DNA from: Ignavibacteria bacterium
GTDB lineage: Bacteria > Bacteroidota > Ignavibacteria > Ignavibacteriales > SURF-24
DNA length: 64,000 bases
Reading direction: 5' to 3'
Assembly: GCA_025612245.1 (NCBI GenBank)
Contig: JAAXKQ010000013.1
Span: 83,979-147,978, forward strand
The notes beneath the pieces are model-generated. The model worked only from the letters and a program-made list of their open reading frames with translations. It did no database searches and was not told the DNA's origin. Position 1 is the first letter of the stretch, and every line of letters starts with the position of its first letter. Below, one piece after another: positions 17,939-27,358 of the stretch. The translations under genes were made by a program, and so were the position numbers.

Positions 17939-18536
17939 TTTCTTCCATCAGGAAATTCTTAAGAAATGTTTTTCTGTGAAAGGGACTCGGCCCAAATTGC
18001 CTCAGCGCTTTTATATGCTCGGAGGTGCCGTAGCCCTTGTTCTTATGCCACATATATTCAGGGTATTCAGCTGAAAGCTCCTTCATCATGCGGTCACGCG
18101 TAACCTTGGCAACTATTGAAGCGGCTGCAATACAGAAGGATTTGCCGTCGCCCTTGACAATTGCCCTGGAAGGAATCCTGCTCGGGAAAACCTTGTTGCC
18201 GTCTATTATTGCCAGATCTGGCACCACACTTAGGCTTTCCAGTGAATTTTTCATTGCAAGCATCGTTGCCTGAAGTATATTGATCCTGTCTATCTCCAGA
18301 TGACTTACTATGCCTACGGACCAGCTGAGGGCTTTTCCCGTAATTTCAAGGTAAAGCTCTTCCCTTAAAGCTTCGCTCAGCTTTTTTGAATCATTTACCC
18401 TTGCAATTGAAATGCAGGGGTCGAAAACAACCGAGGCTGCTACAACGGGTCCGGCCAGAGGGCCGCGGCCTGCCTCATCAATTCCTGCAATGAGGCGTAT
18501 ATTTTCAGACAAAAACGCGTTATCGAAATTTTTCAT
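17922..18536 (-). CDS. rnhB: Ribonuclease HII
   Basis: The 204-residue enzyme cleaves the RNA strand of RNA-DNA hybrids and removes misincorporated ribonucleotides. The active-site opening AGIDEAGRGPLAGPVVA is intact (Asp and Glu of DEAGRG), and VNDSKKLSEA, LAIIDGN and IVAKVTRDRMM are all present with the expected acidic residues. Length is typical. The start overlaps the upstream prenyltransferase stop by four bases (ATGA), and the 3' end overlaps the YraN-family gene. Confidence 0.97.
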   Translation of the reverse strand: MKNFDNAFLSENIRLIAGIDEAGRGPLAGPVVAASVVFDPCISIARVNDSKKLSEALREELYLEITGKALSWSVGIVSHLEIDRINILQATMLAMKNSLESLSVVPDLAIIDGNKVFPSRIPSRAIVKGDGKSFCIAAASIVAKVTRDRMMKELSAEYPEYMWHKNKGYGTSEHIKALRQFGPSPFHRKTFLKNFLMEENEPGI

Positions 18537-19375
18537 TTGTTTCCCAGATAAATTGCCACAAGTCCCAGAACCATCGTTAACTTAAGCAGGTTGCTCATAA
18601 GCTTGAGCCTTAAATGCCCTCCTTCAGTCTCAAAAAGAAGCTTCAAAAATAATATAAGTAATAAATTTACGCCGTTCATTACCAGTATAAAATATTCAAT
18701 CCTGTAGATATGTAATAAATAAGGAATAAGCGTAAACGACATCAGTAATATAGTTAAAAAACCGGTAAGCCGTATGCTGTTCTTGAACCCGTATTTTTGA
18801 GGAAAAGTAACTATGCCGTTGCGGCTGTCTCCTTCTATGTCCTCCATATCTTTTATGATCTCGCGTATAAAATTCACCATTAGGGCAAAAAACGCCGGCA
18901 TCAGTGTCAGGCTCCATTTACCGGCCGAAACCCCGCCAAATATGAAGGCAATTGCCGTCAAAATGCCTACGACAAAATTTCCAACAAGAGGAATTCCCTT
19001 TAAGAACTTTGAATAAAGAAAAATTGCAGCTACGGAAACTATATAAATAACAAGGGCCGGAATGCTGATTAGACCAGCCAGAACAAACCCTGACACATTA
19101 AAAGCCCAATACAATATGCAGGCCTCCCGCTTTGAGAGTTTTCCCGAAGGCAACACTCTCTCAGGACGGTTAATCCGGTCAATTTCAACGTCAATTATAT
19201 CATTAATGATGTTGCCTGCCGAGGCCGCCAGGGCGCCTGAAAAGGCAGCCATCAGGATTTTCATGCAAAGGAACTCCCCTTTTGAACAAATTAGACCCGC
19301 AACAAAAATGGTACAAAAGGTAATCAGAACATTAAGAGGCCGGATTATCTGAAAAATTGCAGAGAGTTTTTTCAC
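18533..19375 (-). CDS. UbiA-family prenyltransferase
   Basis: The 280-residue integral membrane protein has about eight to nine hydrophobic segments and the two UbiA aspartate motifs: NIINDIIDVEIDRINRP near residue 60 and IREIIKDMEDIEGD near 170. The second motif and overall look resemble the geranylgeranylglycerol-phosphate geranylgeranyltransferase branch. Quinone or heme-O roles are less likely without matching neighbours. Substrate cannot be fixed from sequence alone. It is first in a run with rnhB and the YraN-family gene, 60 bases after the barrel-protein gene. Confidence 0.88.
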   Translation of the reverse strand: MKKLSAIFQIIRPLNVLITFCTIFVAGLICSKGEFLCMKILMAAFSGALAASAGNIINDIIDVEIDRINRPERVLPSGKLSKREACILYWAFNVSGFVLAGLISIPALVIYIVSVAAIFLYSKFLKGIPLVGNFVVGILTAIAFIFGGVSAGKWSLTLMPAFFALMVNFIREIIKDMEDIEGDSRNGIVTFPQKYGFKNSIRLTGFLTILLMSFTLIPYLLHIYRIEYFILVMNGVNLLLILFLKLLFETEGGHLRLKLMSNLLKLTMVLGLVAIYLGNK

Positions 19376-19435
19376 AGGGTTTATCCTTACTTAGGCAGAT
19401 TTAACTACGCTAAAATAGGAATAATCCCAAAGAAA

Positions 19436-21199
19436 TTAAAATTCGTTTACAAGTCCGAGGTGAATCTTGCCCTGGCTGAACTGATCGCCGTTTCCCAGGG
19501 CATAGCTCACACTGAGTATGCCGAAGCCGGTTTCAAGGTTAATTCCCAGGCCGTAACCGTTCTTGAATGACGAGGTGCGCGGGATGTTCCTTTCGGGCTC
19601 CGCACTCCTGAGGTAATAGCCCGAATCCAGAAAAAGGAATCCGTAGGTCCGCCTTGAAAGTAAAACCCTGTATTCAAGGTTCGACCAAAGAAGCCTGTTT
19701 GCAAGGAACTGGTTTTCATTATAGCCCCTTAGAGTATTCGTGCCGCCAAACCTGTAAAGGTCGCTTACTTCATAGTTAGTGCTTCTTAATTCCCTTCCAT
19801 GCAGGCCCAGTGCAGCTACCTGGCTGCTGAAAATCTCATAAAACAGGCTGAAATCTATGGCAAAGCGCTGCTGGTTTATATTTTGAATTGTCTCGGTATT
19901 AAGGAATCTTTCCGGTCCGTTTACTTTTTTCCTGCTGAAGAGGTAACTGTTCAAGAAGTAAATACCCTTTGTAGGAGCGTAGAAATCATCCCTTGTATCG
20001 ATCTTAAGGCTTACCCCCGTAGAAACGGTAGAAGAGTTAAAAACGGTAAAATAAGGAGAACCGTTTTCTGTAGGTATTACGTCTTCGGTGGAAAGTACAA
20101 CTGAAGCCGATATATCCTCAGTTGCCAGGTATTCAAGCGAGGCCTCATACCTTCTTTGTATGTACGTGGTATCCTGCTTATGCTGTATGAGGCCGAGGTT
20201 TACGTTAAATGGAAATGAAAACAGCCAGGGTTCCAGGTATCGCAGCTCCAGGTCCTGAGAATACCGGTCCAGCTGCTGCCACTTTATTGCAGCAGCCCTT
20301 CCGCTGCCCAGTATATTCCTGAGCGTGACGTTAACGAGGCCGGTCAGATATCCCTTCTGTCCTTCGCCGGTTCCAGGAAGATAGCCCAGTATGCCGTCAA
20401 AGTTATTTGTCTGCTTTTCCTTTACGTTGATCAGCAGCACCCCTTCGCCTTTTGAATTGAGGTAATAAGAGGGTTCTTCCAGGGGCTCAAAAAACCTAAG
20501 GCGGTCCAGCCTCTGCGGCACCTGCTCAATGAGTTTCTGCGAATAAAGGCTGCCCGGCTTAATTCTCAATTCCCTGAGTATTACGCGGTCCGAAGTTTTT
20601 GTATTTCCTTTAATTTTCACTTCATCGATCTTTGTTACCAGCCCTTTGTCTATTTTAAGGAACAAGTCTGCCACCTCTCTTGATGAAGCGGTGTCTTTTG
20701 TAAAGAAAATGGAGCTAATGATTACCTTTGCAAAAGGGAATCCTTTTTCCTGCAGGTAATCCAGTGAGGAAGAAAGGTTATCTTCCAGTTCCGGCTTTAC
20801 AAAAACCTGGCCCTTCATGAAGCCGAAAAGCCTCATAAAATAAGCTGAATCGGCACCGGCAGATTCTATTTCAATATTTCTTACATAAGTAGGATTGCCC
20901 GGCCGGACGGCAATTCGAAGATCAGCACCCGAAGCATCAGTTGAGGCTTCAAAACCTGTACCTTCAAAAGACGGGTGGTAATATCCCATTTCAGAGAGTT
21001 TCTTCGTCAGGTTCAGCTTTACTGTATCCAGAATGGAAGGAAAGACTTTCATACCCGTGCGCACACCGCTCCAGTTCACGTATTCTGTTCTACTGAATAC
21101 GCTGCCGGTAACGTCAATTCTGCCGATTACCTGCTGAGAAAAAAAGGCTGCTGGAAGAAAGACTATTAATATGAAAGCCAGGACGAGTTTTCTATTCAT
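19436..21199 (-). CDS. BamA/TamA-like outer-membrane protein (POTRA + beta-barrel)
   Basis: The 587-residue protein has a signal peptide (cleavage near FFSQQ), about three POTRA-like repeats (residues 25-260, including VKIKGNTKTSDRVILRELRIKPGSLYS) and an Omp85 barrel. The barrel has RFGGTNTLRGYNENQF, the conserved RGY loop, and ends in a terminal Phe (LGLVNEF), the usual barrel-assembly signal. It is shorter than BamA (about 800 residues), so it fits a TamA or patatin-less Omp85 branch better. The start follows a 188-base spacer that holds no gene. Confidence 0.88.
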   Translation of the reverse strand: MNRKLVLAFILIVFLPAAFFSQQVIGRIDVTGSVFSRTEYVNWSGVRTGMKVFPSILDTVKLNLTKKLSEMGYYHPSFEGTGFEASTDASGADLRIAVRPGNPTYVRNIEIESAGADSAYFMRLFGFMKGQVFVKPELEDNLSSSLDYLQEKGFPFAKVIISSIFFTKDTASSREVADLFLKIDKGLVTKIDEVKIKGNTKTSDRVILRELRIKPGSLYSQKLIEQVPQRLDRLRFFEPLEEPSYYLNSKGEGVLLINVKEKQTNNFDGILGYLPGTGEGQKGYLTGLVNVTLRNILGSGRAAAIKWQQLDRYSQDLELRYLEPWLFSFPFNVNLGLIQHKQDTTYIQRRYEASLEYLATEDISASVVLSTEDVIPTENGSPYFTVFNSSTVSTGVSLKIDTRDDFYAPTKGIYFLNSYLFSRKKVNGPERFLNTETIQNINQQRFAIDFSLFYEIFSSQVAALGLHGRELRSTNYEVSDLYRFGGTNTLRGYNENQFLANRLLWSNLEYRVLLSRRTYGFLFLDSGYYLRSAEPERNIPRTSSFKNGYGLGINLETGFGILSVSYALGNGDQFSQGKIHLGLVNEF

Positions 21200-21387
21200 T
21201 CTTTACGCTTTGGGATTCAAAACGAAGGAAACTTACGCCTTTTCCGGAAAAAATAAAACATAAAAAATCCAGGCCTCTCTCCCCCGGGAGGGAATTTTAA
21301 GTTGTAAATTTTAAGTTTTGAATGGAAAGAGGAAAAAGAAAGCAGGGGACTTATCTCTGTCCCCCGCCCGGGATTTGGAAAGGAGAG

Positions 21388-22053
21388 TCAGTTGCGGTCT
21401 CTTGGATCGCCATACCCGTAATTATCGTTTCTATTCTCATCGTTCTGGTTTCCGTTATCATATCTGTCACGGTTGTGATAGTTATACTGATCTTCACCAT
21501 TGCGCCCATTTCCATAATACATGTCATTGATCTGAACGTAGCTTCTTCCCTGGTTCCGCATTTTTATTACGTCATCCTGGCGGCAATTATAGGACTCGGA
21601 AATCAGCCTTGAGTTAACCGCATTTATTGCATCATAATCACTTACAATAACTCTGTGGTGTTTATAATATCCCCTCGCTCTCCCATATGGAGGACCCTGC
21701 AAGGCTCCCTGGGAGAAAAAGATTTCGGGACCTAGCCCTAACTGATATGTAATGTCCATCCACGAATAGCCCTGGCGCCTTAAGCGTGCTACTCCTCTTG
21801 GGGATACGCCGGCCTTCCTGGCTACAAAAAACACCACTGGAATCTCCTCATCGGGAAGCCTCCTGTCCCTTACTATTACAACTTCTCTTTGTGGAACACT
21901 GAAGTATCTCCCGATGGTCATATAAAAACCTCCCGTGCCGCCGCCGCCTCCCCTGCCCGTTGAAACTCCGGCATAGACCTGTGCCTCAAGCTTTACAGAC
22001 ATAATCAGCATTATTACTACAAGTATTATCATATGATTATTTACGCGTTTCAT
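21388..22053 (-). CDS. Small secreted protein with Gly-rich and Asn/Asp/Arg-rich ends, unknown
   Basis: I chose the ATG at 22053 because GAGGAG lies eight to nine bases upstream and a signal peptide (MKRVNNHMIILVVIMLIMS..., cleavage near LEAQ) then starts properly. The 221-residue product has a Gly-rich stretch (GRGGGGGTGG), a middle region with VFFVARKAGVSPRGVARLRRQGYSW, and a polar tail rich in N, D, R, Y and G. No known domain is obvious. The middle segment repeats loosely (VARLRRQGYSWMDI / VIKMRNQGRSYVQI), suggesting two short helical repeats. The 324 bases upstream hold no gene. Confidence 0.7.
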   Translation of the reverse strand: MKRVNNHMIILVVIMLIMSVKLEAQVYAGVSTGRGGGGGTGGFYMTIGRYFSVPQREVVIVRDRRLPDEEIPVVFFVARKAGVSPRGVARLRRQGYSWMDITYQLGLGPEIFFSQGALQGPPYGRARGYYKHHRVIVSDYDAINAVNSRLISESYNCRQDDVIKMRNQGRSYVQINDMYYGNGRNGEDQYNYHNRDRYDNGNQNDENRNDNYGYGDPRDRN

Positions 22054-22377
22054 TTTTGGTCTCCTCACTCTCTGCAACTGGTGCAGGTAAAATAATTTAA
22101 TTGGAACGATATGGTTTTCCATTTTTAATGTGCCGTCTCGGTATACTAATATTCAAATAGCATGCCTGAGAAATACCCCGCGATTTATGGGAAATGAAAT
22201 GCAATTGTACAGATAAGTGAACTCGGTGTGTCTTGCAGATACAACACCTAAGCAAGCCGTTTGTCAGGCAGATTGGCCTTTCATACATTTCCTTTGTTAA
22301 TTGGAACCGATTTTGTTATTTTCTCTAAAAATCTTGATAGTTTTTCACATTAACTAGAAAAGCCAGGTTAATTCCGA

Positions 22378-23406
22378 ATGACCCGTAAACAGAAATACTG
22401 GACCTGCCAGCTATGCGGCTGGGGCTTTTATACGGTTATACTTTTTTTCTTTGCATTCCAGTCCACGAGAACTTTCAGCGAGAAGTTCTATTATTCTTCT
22501 TCTGTATTCATTCTCCAGGTTGGACTTACGCACATCTTCCGCCTGGTATTAATACGCCATAAGTGGCTGGATCTGCCGATACTGAAAAACATATTAAGGG
22601 CTGCAATATCTTCGCTTATACTGGCACTATTAATTGAAGCATCACTTTTTTTATTGTTCTACCTTCCGGAGATACAGGGAATAAAGGACATTAACTTCAA
22701 CCGTTTGTTCGTGAACTACATAAACCGCAGCTTCTTGAATTTCGCCTGGGCCATCATTTACTTTGCAATCCATTATTTTGAAAATTATAATAGCGCTAAG
22801 CTGGATGCACTCAGGTACGAAATGCTCCTGAAGGACTTTGAGCTCAACGCACTGAAGTCGCAGATGAACCCGCACTTTATTTTTAATGCGCTCAACAGCA
22901 TCAGCGGCCTGATAAATGAGAATCCGCACAAAGCCCAGTTCGCTCTCTCACAGCTCTCCAGCCTCCTCAGGTATTCACTAAGGGTAAATGAAAACCAGAC
23001 CGTCTCGCTTGAAGAGGAAATGCAGATTGTAAACGACTACCTCGAGCTGGAGTCCATCCGCTACGAAGAAAGGCTGAAGGTAAAGATGGATATCGACCCC
23101 TCCTCGCTTCAGGTGCAGGTGCCGCCGCTGATGGTACAGACACTTTGCGAAAACGGAATTAAGCACGGAATATCCAGACTGCCTGAAGGGGGACTGCTCT
23201 CCATCAGCTCTGCCTTCGTAAACGGCTCACTGAAACTGGAAATAATTAATGCCGGCTCGGTTGCAGAAGAGGAGGCTTCCGGTAATGGCTGCGGAATAAG
23301 AAATACAAGGCAGAGGCTTTCTCTTTTATACGGGACAAATGCCTCATTTGCCCTGAAAAACGTATCCGGCAATTTCGTATCTGCGGAAATAATTATCCCG
23401 GTATGA
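22378..23406 (+). CDS. LytS-type sensor histidine kinase
   Basis: The 342-residue membrane protein has about four hydrophobic N-terminal segments (residues 12-140). A His_kinase domain follows with phospho-His166 in KSQMNPHFIFNALNSI and a HATPase_c domain (CENGIKHGISRLPEGG, GNGCGIRNTRQRL). This class phosphorylates LytTR-type regulators, and one follows seven bases later. The signal is unknown; the N-terminal region lacks the 5TM-LYT pattern. The 324-base spacer upstream is the likely control region. Confidence 0.93.
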   Translation: MTRKQKYWTCQLCGWGFYTVILFFFAFQSTRTFSEKFYYSSSVFILQVGLTHIFRLVLIRHKWLDLPILKNILRAAISSLILALLIEASLFLLFYLPEIQGIKDINFNRLFVNYINRSFLNFAWAIIYFAIHYFENYNSAKLDALRYEMLLKDFELNALKSQMNPHFIFNALNSISGLINENPHKAQFALSQLSSLLRYSLRVNENQTVSLEEEMQIVNDYLELESIRYEERLKVKMDIDPSSLQVQVPPLMVQTLCENGIKHGISRLPEGGLLSISSAFVNGSLKLEIINAGSVAEEEASGNGCGIRNTRQRLSLLYGTNASFALKNVSGNFVSAEIIIPV

Positions 23407-23413
23407 GGTAAAT

Positions 23414-24133
23414 ATGAAAACATTAATTATTGACGACGAAAGACTGGCCCGCGTTGAGTTAAGAAGGCTCCTTTCCCCCTACACTGAAATTGAGATTGTA
23501 GGAGAGGCAGTAAATACGGAAGATGCACTTGGGAAAATCAGGCTCCTTAATCCCGAACTCTTGTTCCTGGATATACAGATGCCCGGAATGGACGGCTTTG
23601 AGCTCCTGGAAAAACTCGACCGCGCGCCTAACGTAATCTTTACTACCGCCTACGATGAATTTGCGCTCAAGGCATTTGAGTATAATGCCCTGGATTATCT
23701 CTTAAAACCCATACTGCCCCGAAGGCTGGATGGCGCAATTAAAAAGGTTCTGCAAAAGACTTACCCAAATGCCGGCAGCACAGGCAGCCAGAGTTTACTG
23801 ACGGAAAATGACCAGATATTTGTCAAGGACGGCGACAAATGCTGGTTCGTCAGGCTTTCCGAGGTAAGATTCTTTGAATCCGAAGGCAACTACGTCAGAA
23901 TTCATTTTGACCATTTTAAACCGCTTGTACTTAAATCCCTGAACTCCATAGACGAAAGGCTCGACCCCAGGAGCTTCTTCAGAGCGAACAGAAGCTTTAT
24001 TGTAAACCTCAAATGGATTGAATCAATCGAGACCTCATTAAGCGGGGGGCTGATTGTAGTTCTGAGGGGAGGAACAAGAATTGAGATTTCACGCCGCCGG
24101 TCCCTTAAATTCAGGGAAATGCTCAGCCTATAA
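23414..24133 (+). CDS. LytTR-family response regulator
   Basis: The 239-residue regulator has a receiver domain (Asp7/Asp8, phosphoacceptor Asp53 in LFLDIQMPG, Lys98-like LKP motif) and a C-terminal LytTR DNA-binding domain (about 130-238, with FFESEGNYVRIHF and FFRANRSFIVNL). It pairs with the LytS-type kinase upstream. GAGGTAAAT provides the SD. LytTR proteins usually bind pairs of short direct repeats; none could be assigned here. Confidence 0.95.
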   Translation: MKTLIIDDERLARVELRRLLSPYTEIEIVGEAVNTEDALGKIRLLNPELLFLDIQMPGMDGFELLEKLDRAPNVIFTTAYDEFALKAFEYNALDYLLKPILPRRLDGAIKKVLQKTYPNAGSTGSQSLLTENDQIFVKDGDKCWFVRLSEVRFFESEGNYVRIHFDHFKPLVLKSLNSIDERLDPRSFFRANRSFIVNLKWIESIETSLSGGLIVVLRGGTRIEISRRRSLKFREMLSL

Positions 24134-24241
24134 GAATTTTTGCACTTTTTTACCTGAATTATACTCTTTTTACGGCAAAGCGGCTAAACAATATTGAATA
24201 GATGCCGATAATAAGATTAAGGATTAGTATAAGCAAACAAA

Positions 24242-24940
24242 ATGAACATAGAAAACAACAACCCGATTCAGGCTTCATCTTATACTATTGATCCTGCTGC
24301 TGTTCCAAATACAGAAGAATATGCAAAGAAACAAGGGGAACCCAAAACTGGCGGATCTCCTTCGCTTATCTCTGGAAATGATTCCATCAGTATTTCAGAT
24401 GATGCACGCGCCGAAAGAGATAAAAAAATTATCGAAGAGCTGGAAAAGATAGACAGGCAGGTTCAACAGCATGAAGCTGCGCACCAGGCGGCAGCCGGTG
24501 AATATTTCCGTGGGATATCTTTTACCTACAAGGTAGGTCCCGATGGTAAGCGATATGCTGTAGCAGGTGAGGTGCAGATCGATACTTCGGCATCTTCACT
24601 AAATCCCAAAGCAGCTATCGCAAAAATGCAGCGAATCCGCAGGGCCGCCTTGGCACCTTCGGACCCGTCGCCTCAGGACCTTGCAGTTGCAGCACAAGCC
24701 GCAAAAGCTGAAGCCAATGCTAAAGCACAGGAACAGGGGGCTTATTTAGCCACACAGACAAGCAAAGGCTCAGTTCCGGAGGATCCTTCAAAAGCAACCG
24801 ATAATTCAGCTCAACCCGATACCCAGGTCAGCACCGGCAAAAGTTCAGCACTGGCCCCGGGACTTCAGGTTTCTATGCTTTTCAATACTCCGGGAAATCT
24901 ATTATCACCTCAGAAAAGGACAATAGACATTACTCTCTAG
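24242..24940 (+). CDS. SprA-like putative metalloprotease (CJM1_0395 family)
   Basis: The 232-residue protein has a disordered N-terminal part and a conserved core, with HEAAH at residues 77-81 followed by FRGISFTYKVGPDGKRYAVAGEV. That order, HExxH then a YAVGGEV-like block, is characteristic of the SprA/CJM1_0395 family of putative metalloproteases. No signal peptide is seen. The C-terminal third is Ala/Gln-rich, then low in structure. Peptidase activity and substrate are unproven. It is 108 bases after the LytTR gene on the same strand and convergent with the PfkB gene. Confidence 0.85.
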   Translation: MNIENNNPIQASSYTIDPAAVPNTEEYAKKQGEPKTGGSPSLISGNDSISISDDARAERDKKIIEELEKIDRQVQQHEAAHQAAAGEYFRGISFTYKVGPDGKRYAVAGEVQIDTSASSLNPKAAIAKMQRIRRAALAPSDPSPQDLAVAAQAAKAEANAKAQEQGAYLATQTSKGSVPEDPSKATDNSAQPDTQVSTGKSSALAPGLQVSMLFNTPGNLLSPQKRTIDITL

Positions 24941-24945
24941 AAGTT

Positions 24946-25914
24946 CTATCTAACAGGCTTTATGTTCAGTGTGTTTATCTTTTTGCCAAGAGTAGAAATC
25001 TTAACCTCTTTCTGAATTTCAGCGGCCTTTTCGGGGTCAGCTTTACAAATTTCCCACGATGCGGCATTTAAGGCTCCAAGGCTTTGAGCAAAAGACAGCG
25101 TCTCCTCGAAGGTCATTGCATTATGAAGCCCGTACGCCACGGCAGCCGTAAAGGCGTCCCCGCTTCCCGTAGAATCCAGCTCTTTTACCTGAGGTGTTTC
25201 AGCCTTGTACAGAAAATCAAAATTGGAGGCATAAACCGGCTTTGCCCCGTCAGTAAGAAATACCTGCTTTACGCCCTTTTCATAAAGCCTCTGCAGATAT
25301 TCAAGAATTTCCTTTTCATCATTTAACGAAGCATTCATCGAGGCTCCTGCCTCCTGGATGTTGTTATGGATTACCGTGGGAGCTTTCTTGGTGCACTCTT
25401 CCAGATTCCGGCCGTAGGTGTCAAGGATTGAAATCTTGTCGAATTCGTTGGCCACTTCAATACCGTATGGGAAAATGTCATCCGTCAGTTCCGAAGGCGA
25501 GCTGCCGGAGAAGACTACTATCTCACAGTTTTCAATCATTTTCCTGAGCTTCACCTTAAATTCACCGGCCTCGGAAGGTGTAATTTCGGAATTGAGCCCG
25601 AAGAACGTCGTAAGGCGCTCTTTTCCTTCTTCCACAATTAAGGAAGCCACCCTGGTCTCGCTCTTTGTCTGAACGGCCGTAAAGTTAATGCCTTCGGCAC
25701 CAAGCAGGTTCCTCAGGATTTTTCCGTTATTGCCCCCAAGAAATGTAAATGCAAGGCATTCGGCTTTAAGGCAGTTCAGCTGCCGGCTTACGTTAATTCC
25801 CTTTCCGCCTGCGCTGAAAAATTCATTTGCGGCTCTGTTATTTTTCCCGAGCTCTATTTCCTTAAATATCAGTCTTCGTTCCAGTAAAGGATTAATTGTA
25901 ACAGTTAAAATCAT
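24946..25914 (-). CDS. PfkB-family hexose-phosphate kinase (1-phosphofructokinase/LacC-like)
   Basis: The 322-residue cytoplasmic kinase has the PfkB opening MILTVTINPLLERRL, the glycine-rich SAGGKGINVSRQL (residues about 33-45) and the C-terminal signature DSTGSGDAFTAAVAYG with its catalytic Asp. It phosphorylates a sugar phosphate using ATP; the 1-phosphofructokinase/tagatose-6-phosphate branch fits best. No PTS component or sugar transporter is near, so the substrate is open. Its stop is six bases from the convergent upstream gene. Confidence 0.9.
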   Translation of the reverse strand: MILTVTINPLLERRLIFKEIELGKNNRAANEFFSAGGKGINVSRQLNCLKAECLAFTFLGGNNGKILRNLLGAEGINFTAVQTKSETRVASLIVEEGKERLTTFFGLNSEITPSEAGEFKVKLRKMIENCEIVVFSGSSPSELTDDIFPYGIEVANEFDKISILDTYGRNLEECTKKAPTVIHNNIQEAGASMNASLNDEKEILEYLQRLYEKGVKQVFLTDGAKPVYASNFDFLYKAETPQVKELDSTGSGDAFTAAVAYGLHNAMTFEETLSFAQSLGALNAASWEICKADPEKAAEIQKEVKISTLGKKINTLNIKPVR

Positions 25915-25938
25915 ACTACCCCATCATGTTTTAAGTAC

Positions 25939-26006
25939 AAAAAAAATACAGAATACTCTCTGCAGGCAGCGTTCCCAAAAGAGCACCGCCTGTGTTATTC
26001 TGTATT
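25939..26006 (-). terminator. Terminator after the GWxTD gene
   Basis: An 11-base-pair outer stem (25945-25955 with 25996-26006) and an inner GCAGGC/GCCTG pairing are followed on the minus strand by at least eight U. It is 20 bases beyond the stop at 26026. Confidence 0.75.
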
Positions 26007-26025
26007 AAAAAATTCTATTTATATT

Positions 26026-27339
26026 TTATTGCCTGTATTTCCACCAGCTGCCGTAAACCGGGTCCAGGAGCCTGTAGTCCCCAAATCCCGTCTGGTCAAC
26101 AAAAACAAAGCGCTTGTTGATATCGTAATAATCCCAGATCTCGTAAGGCTTTGAATCATACTCAAAAGGATAGCGCTCTATATTGCTGGGAGGGCCGAGT
26201 GTAATAAAGACCATACCCATATCCGTACGCCATCCTTCCATGTAATTTTTGAAATGCTCATTTGCATAGGCTATTCTTCTATAGTACTCCTCAAAGACCT
26301 CGTTCTGTTCGGTTGAAGGAGATGGATCCTTCGACTTCCAGAATTCCAGGAATTTCTTCTGCTTTTCTTCCTTGCTTGGAGCATCCTTGATTTTGTTCAG
26401 GTCGGACTCGCTTGCAATGTAAACCATCTCGTCTACAGCCTTATCCAGGTCGTTGACAGCCGTAGGCATGCCGATCCACCTGGAAATGAACCTCTTCTGT
26501 GTTTCAGCCTTTGAGTTACCCGACTCATCCTGCAGAACGACAAAGAGGTTATACTGCCCAAGACTTAGTTCAGCGTTTTTCAGGGAATAGTTGACAGGGT
26601 TAATTCCCCTTGTAATTTCCCTGGTATCCTTCTGCGTATAAATGGGCTCTTTATCTTTGTCGTCGCCTTTCTCTTCCTTACCCGGTTTGCTTTCAGCCAC
26701 GGAATAGTTAATATCTACTTTCCTTGCCGTATCCGAATAAATCTCATAATACATCATTAGCCCCTCTTTCCTGGAGGCAACGTTGCGTGAGATATTTGGA
26801 ATTATCTTCTTCTGGCCGTTTATTTCCATGACCTTCTGAATGAGCAGTATGTCGCTTACGGCCAGAGGCGCATCCAGGTTTTTAACGGTAAACTTGCTCT
26901 CAAGTGCGGTGCTTTTCTTTGAGTCCTTATCTTCCACTTCAACCCTCAGAAAATAATTAGCCGGCGGAAGGTCGAAAGATTTCACGCTTAAATTAAAGTT
27001 ATCCTTTGATGTCGTCGCGTCAAAGTCGGATGCATTGACAGACTCACCCCAGGACTTTTCGGTAATCATTTTGTCTTTAGATTCATTGCTGTATATGGAA
27101 GCGGTAATATTGTAATCCGCAGTAAAACCCTGAGCAGATTTCACGAACTGAATTCCGTTATAAGGCACCTCGACGTACAAATCCATGCGTGTTTTACCAG
27201 GCTGAGCTCCCCTGTAGTTATAAGCGTCAAAATAGAACTGCGGGGAACCCTCTCTTGACATCTGCCCCCTGAAGTTCTCCACCTGTGCCCACAGCGGAAG
27301 CACCATGGCAACAAGCAAAACTAAAATAACGGTTTTCAT
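26026..27339 (-). CDS. Secreted GWxTD-domain protein
   Basis: The 437-residue protein has a signal peptide (MKTVILVLLVAMVLPLWA-Q) and a C-terminal GWxTD domain: EGWRTDMGMVFITLGPPSNIERYPFE...PYEIWDYY. The domain is typical of Bacteroidetes/Ignavibacteria secreted proteins and its role is unknown. Residues 30-300 look like two or three beta-rich repeats (FYLRVEVEDKDSKKS and similar). It follows rimO by 19 bases with a good SD (AAAGGA), so the two are probably co-transcribed, and a strong terminator closes the unit. Confidence 0.9.
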   Translation of the reverse strand: MKTVILVLLVAMVLPLWAQVENFRGQMSREGSPQFYFDAYNYRGAQPGKTRMDLYVEVPYNGIQFVKSAQGFTADYNITASIYSNESKDKMITEKSWGESVNASDFDATTSKDNFNLSVKSFDLPPANYFLRVEVEDKDSKKSTALESKFTVKNLDAPLAVSDILLIQKVMEINGQKKIIPNISRNVASRKEGLMMYYEIYSDTARKVDINYSVAESKPGKEEKGDDKDKEPIYTQKDTREITRGINPVNYSLKNAELSLGQYNLFVVLQDESGNSKAETQKRFISRWIGMPTAVNDLDKAVDEMVYIASESDLNKIKDAPSKEEKQKKFLEFWKSKDPSPSTEQNEVFEEYYRRIAYANEHFKNYMEGWRTDMGMVFITLGPPSNIERYPFEYDSKPYEIWDYYDINKRFVFVDQTGFGDYRLLDPVYGSWWKYRQ

Positions 27340-27358
27340 TTTAGATCCTTTTATATAC

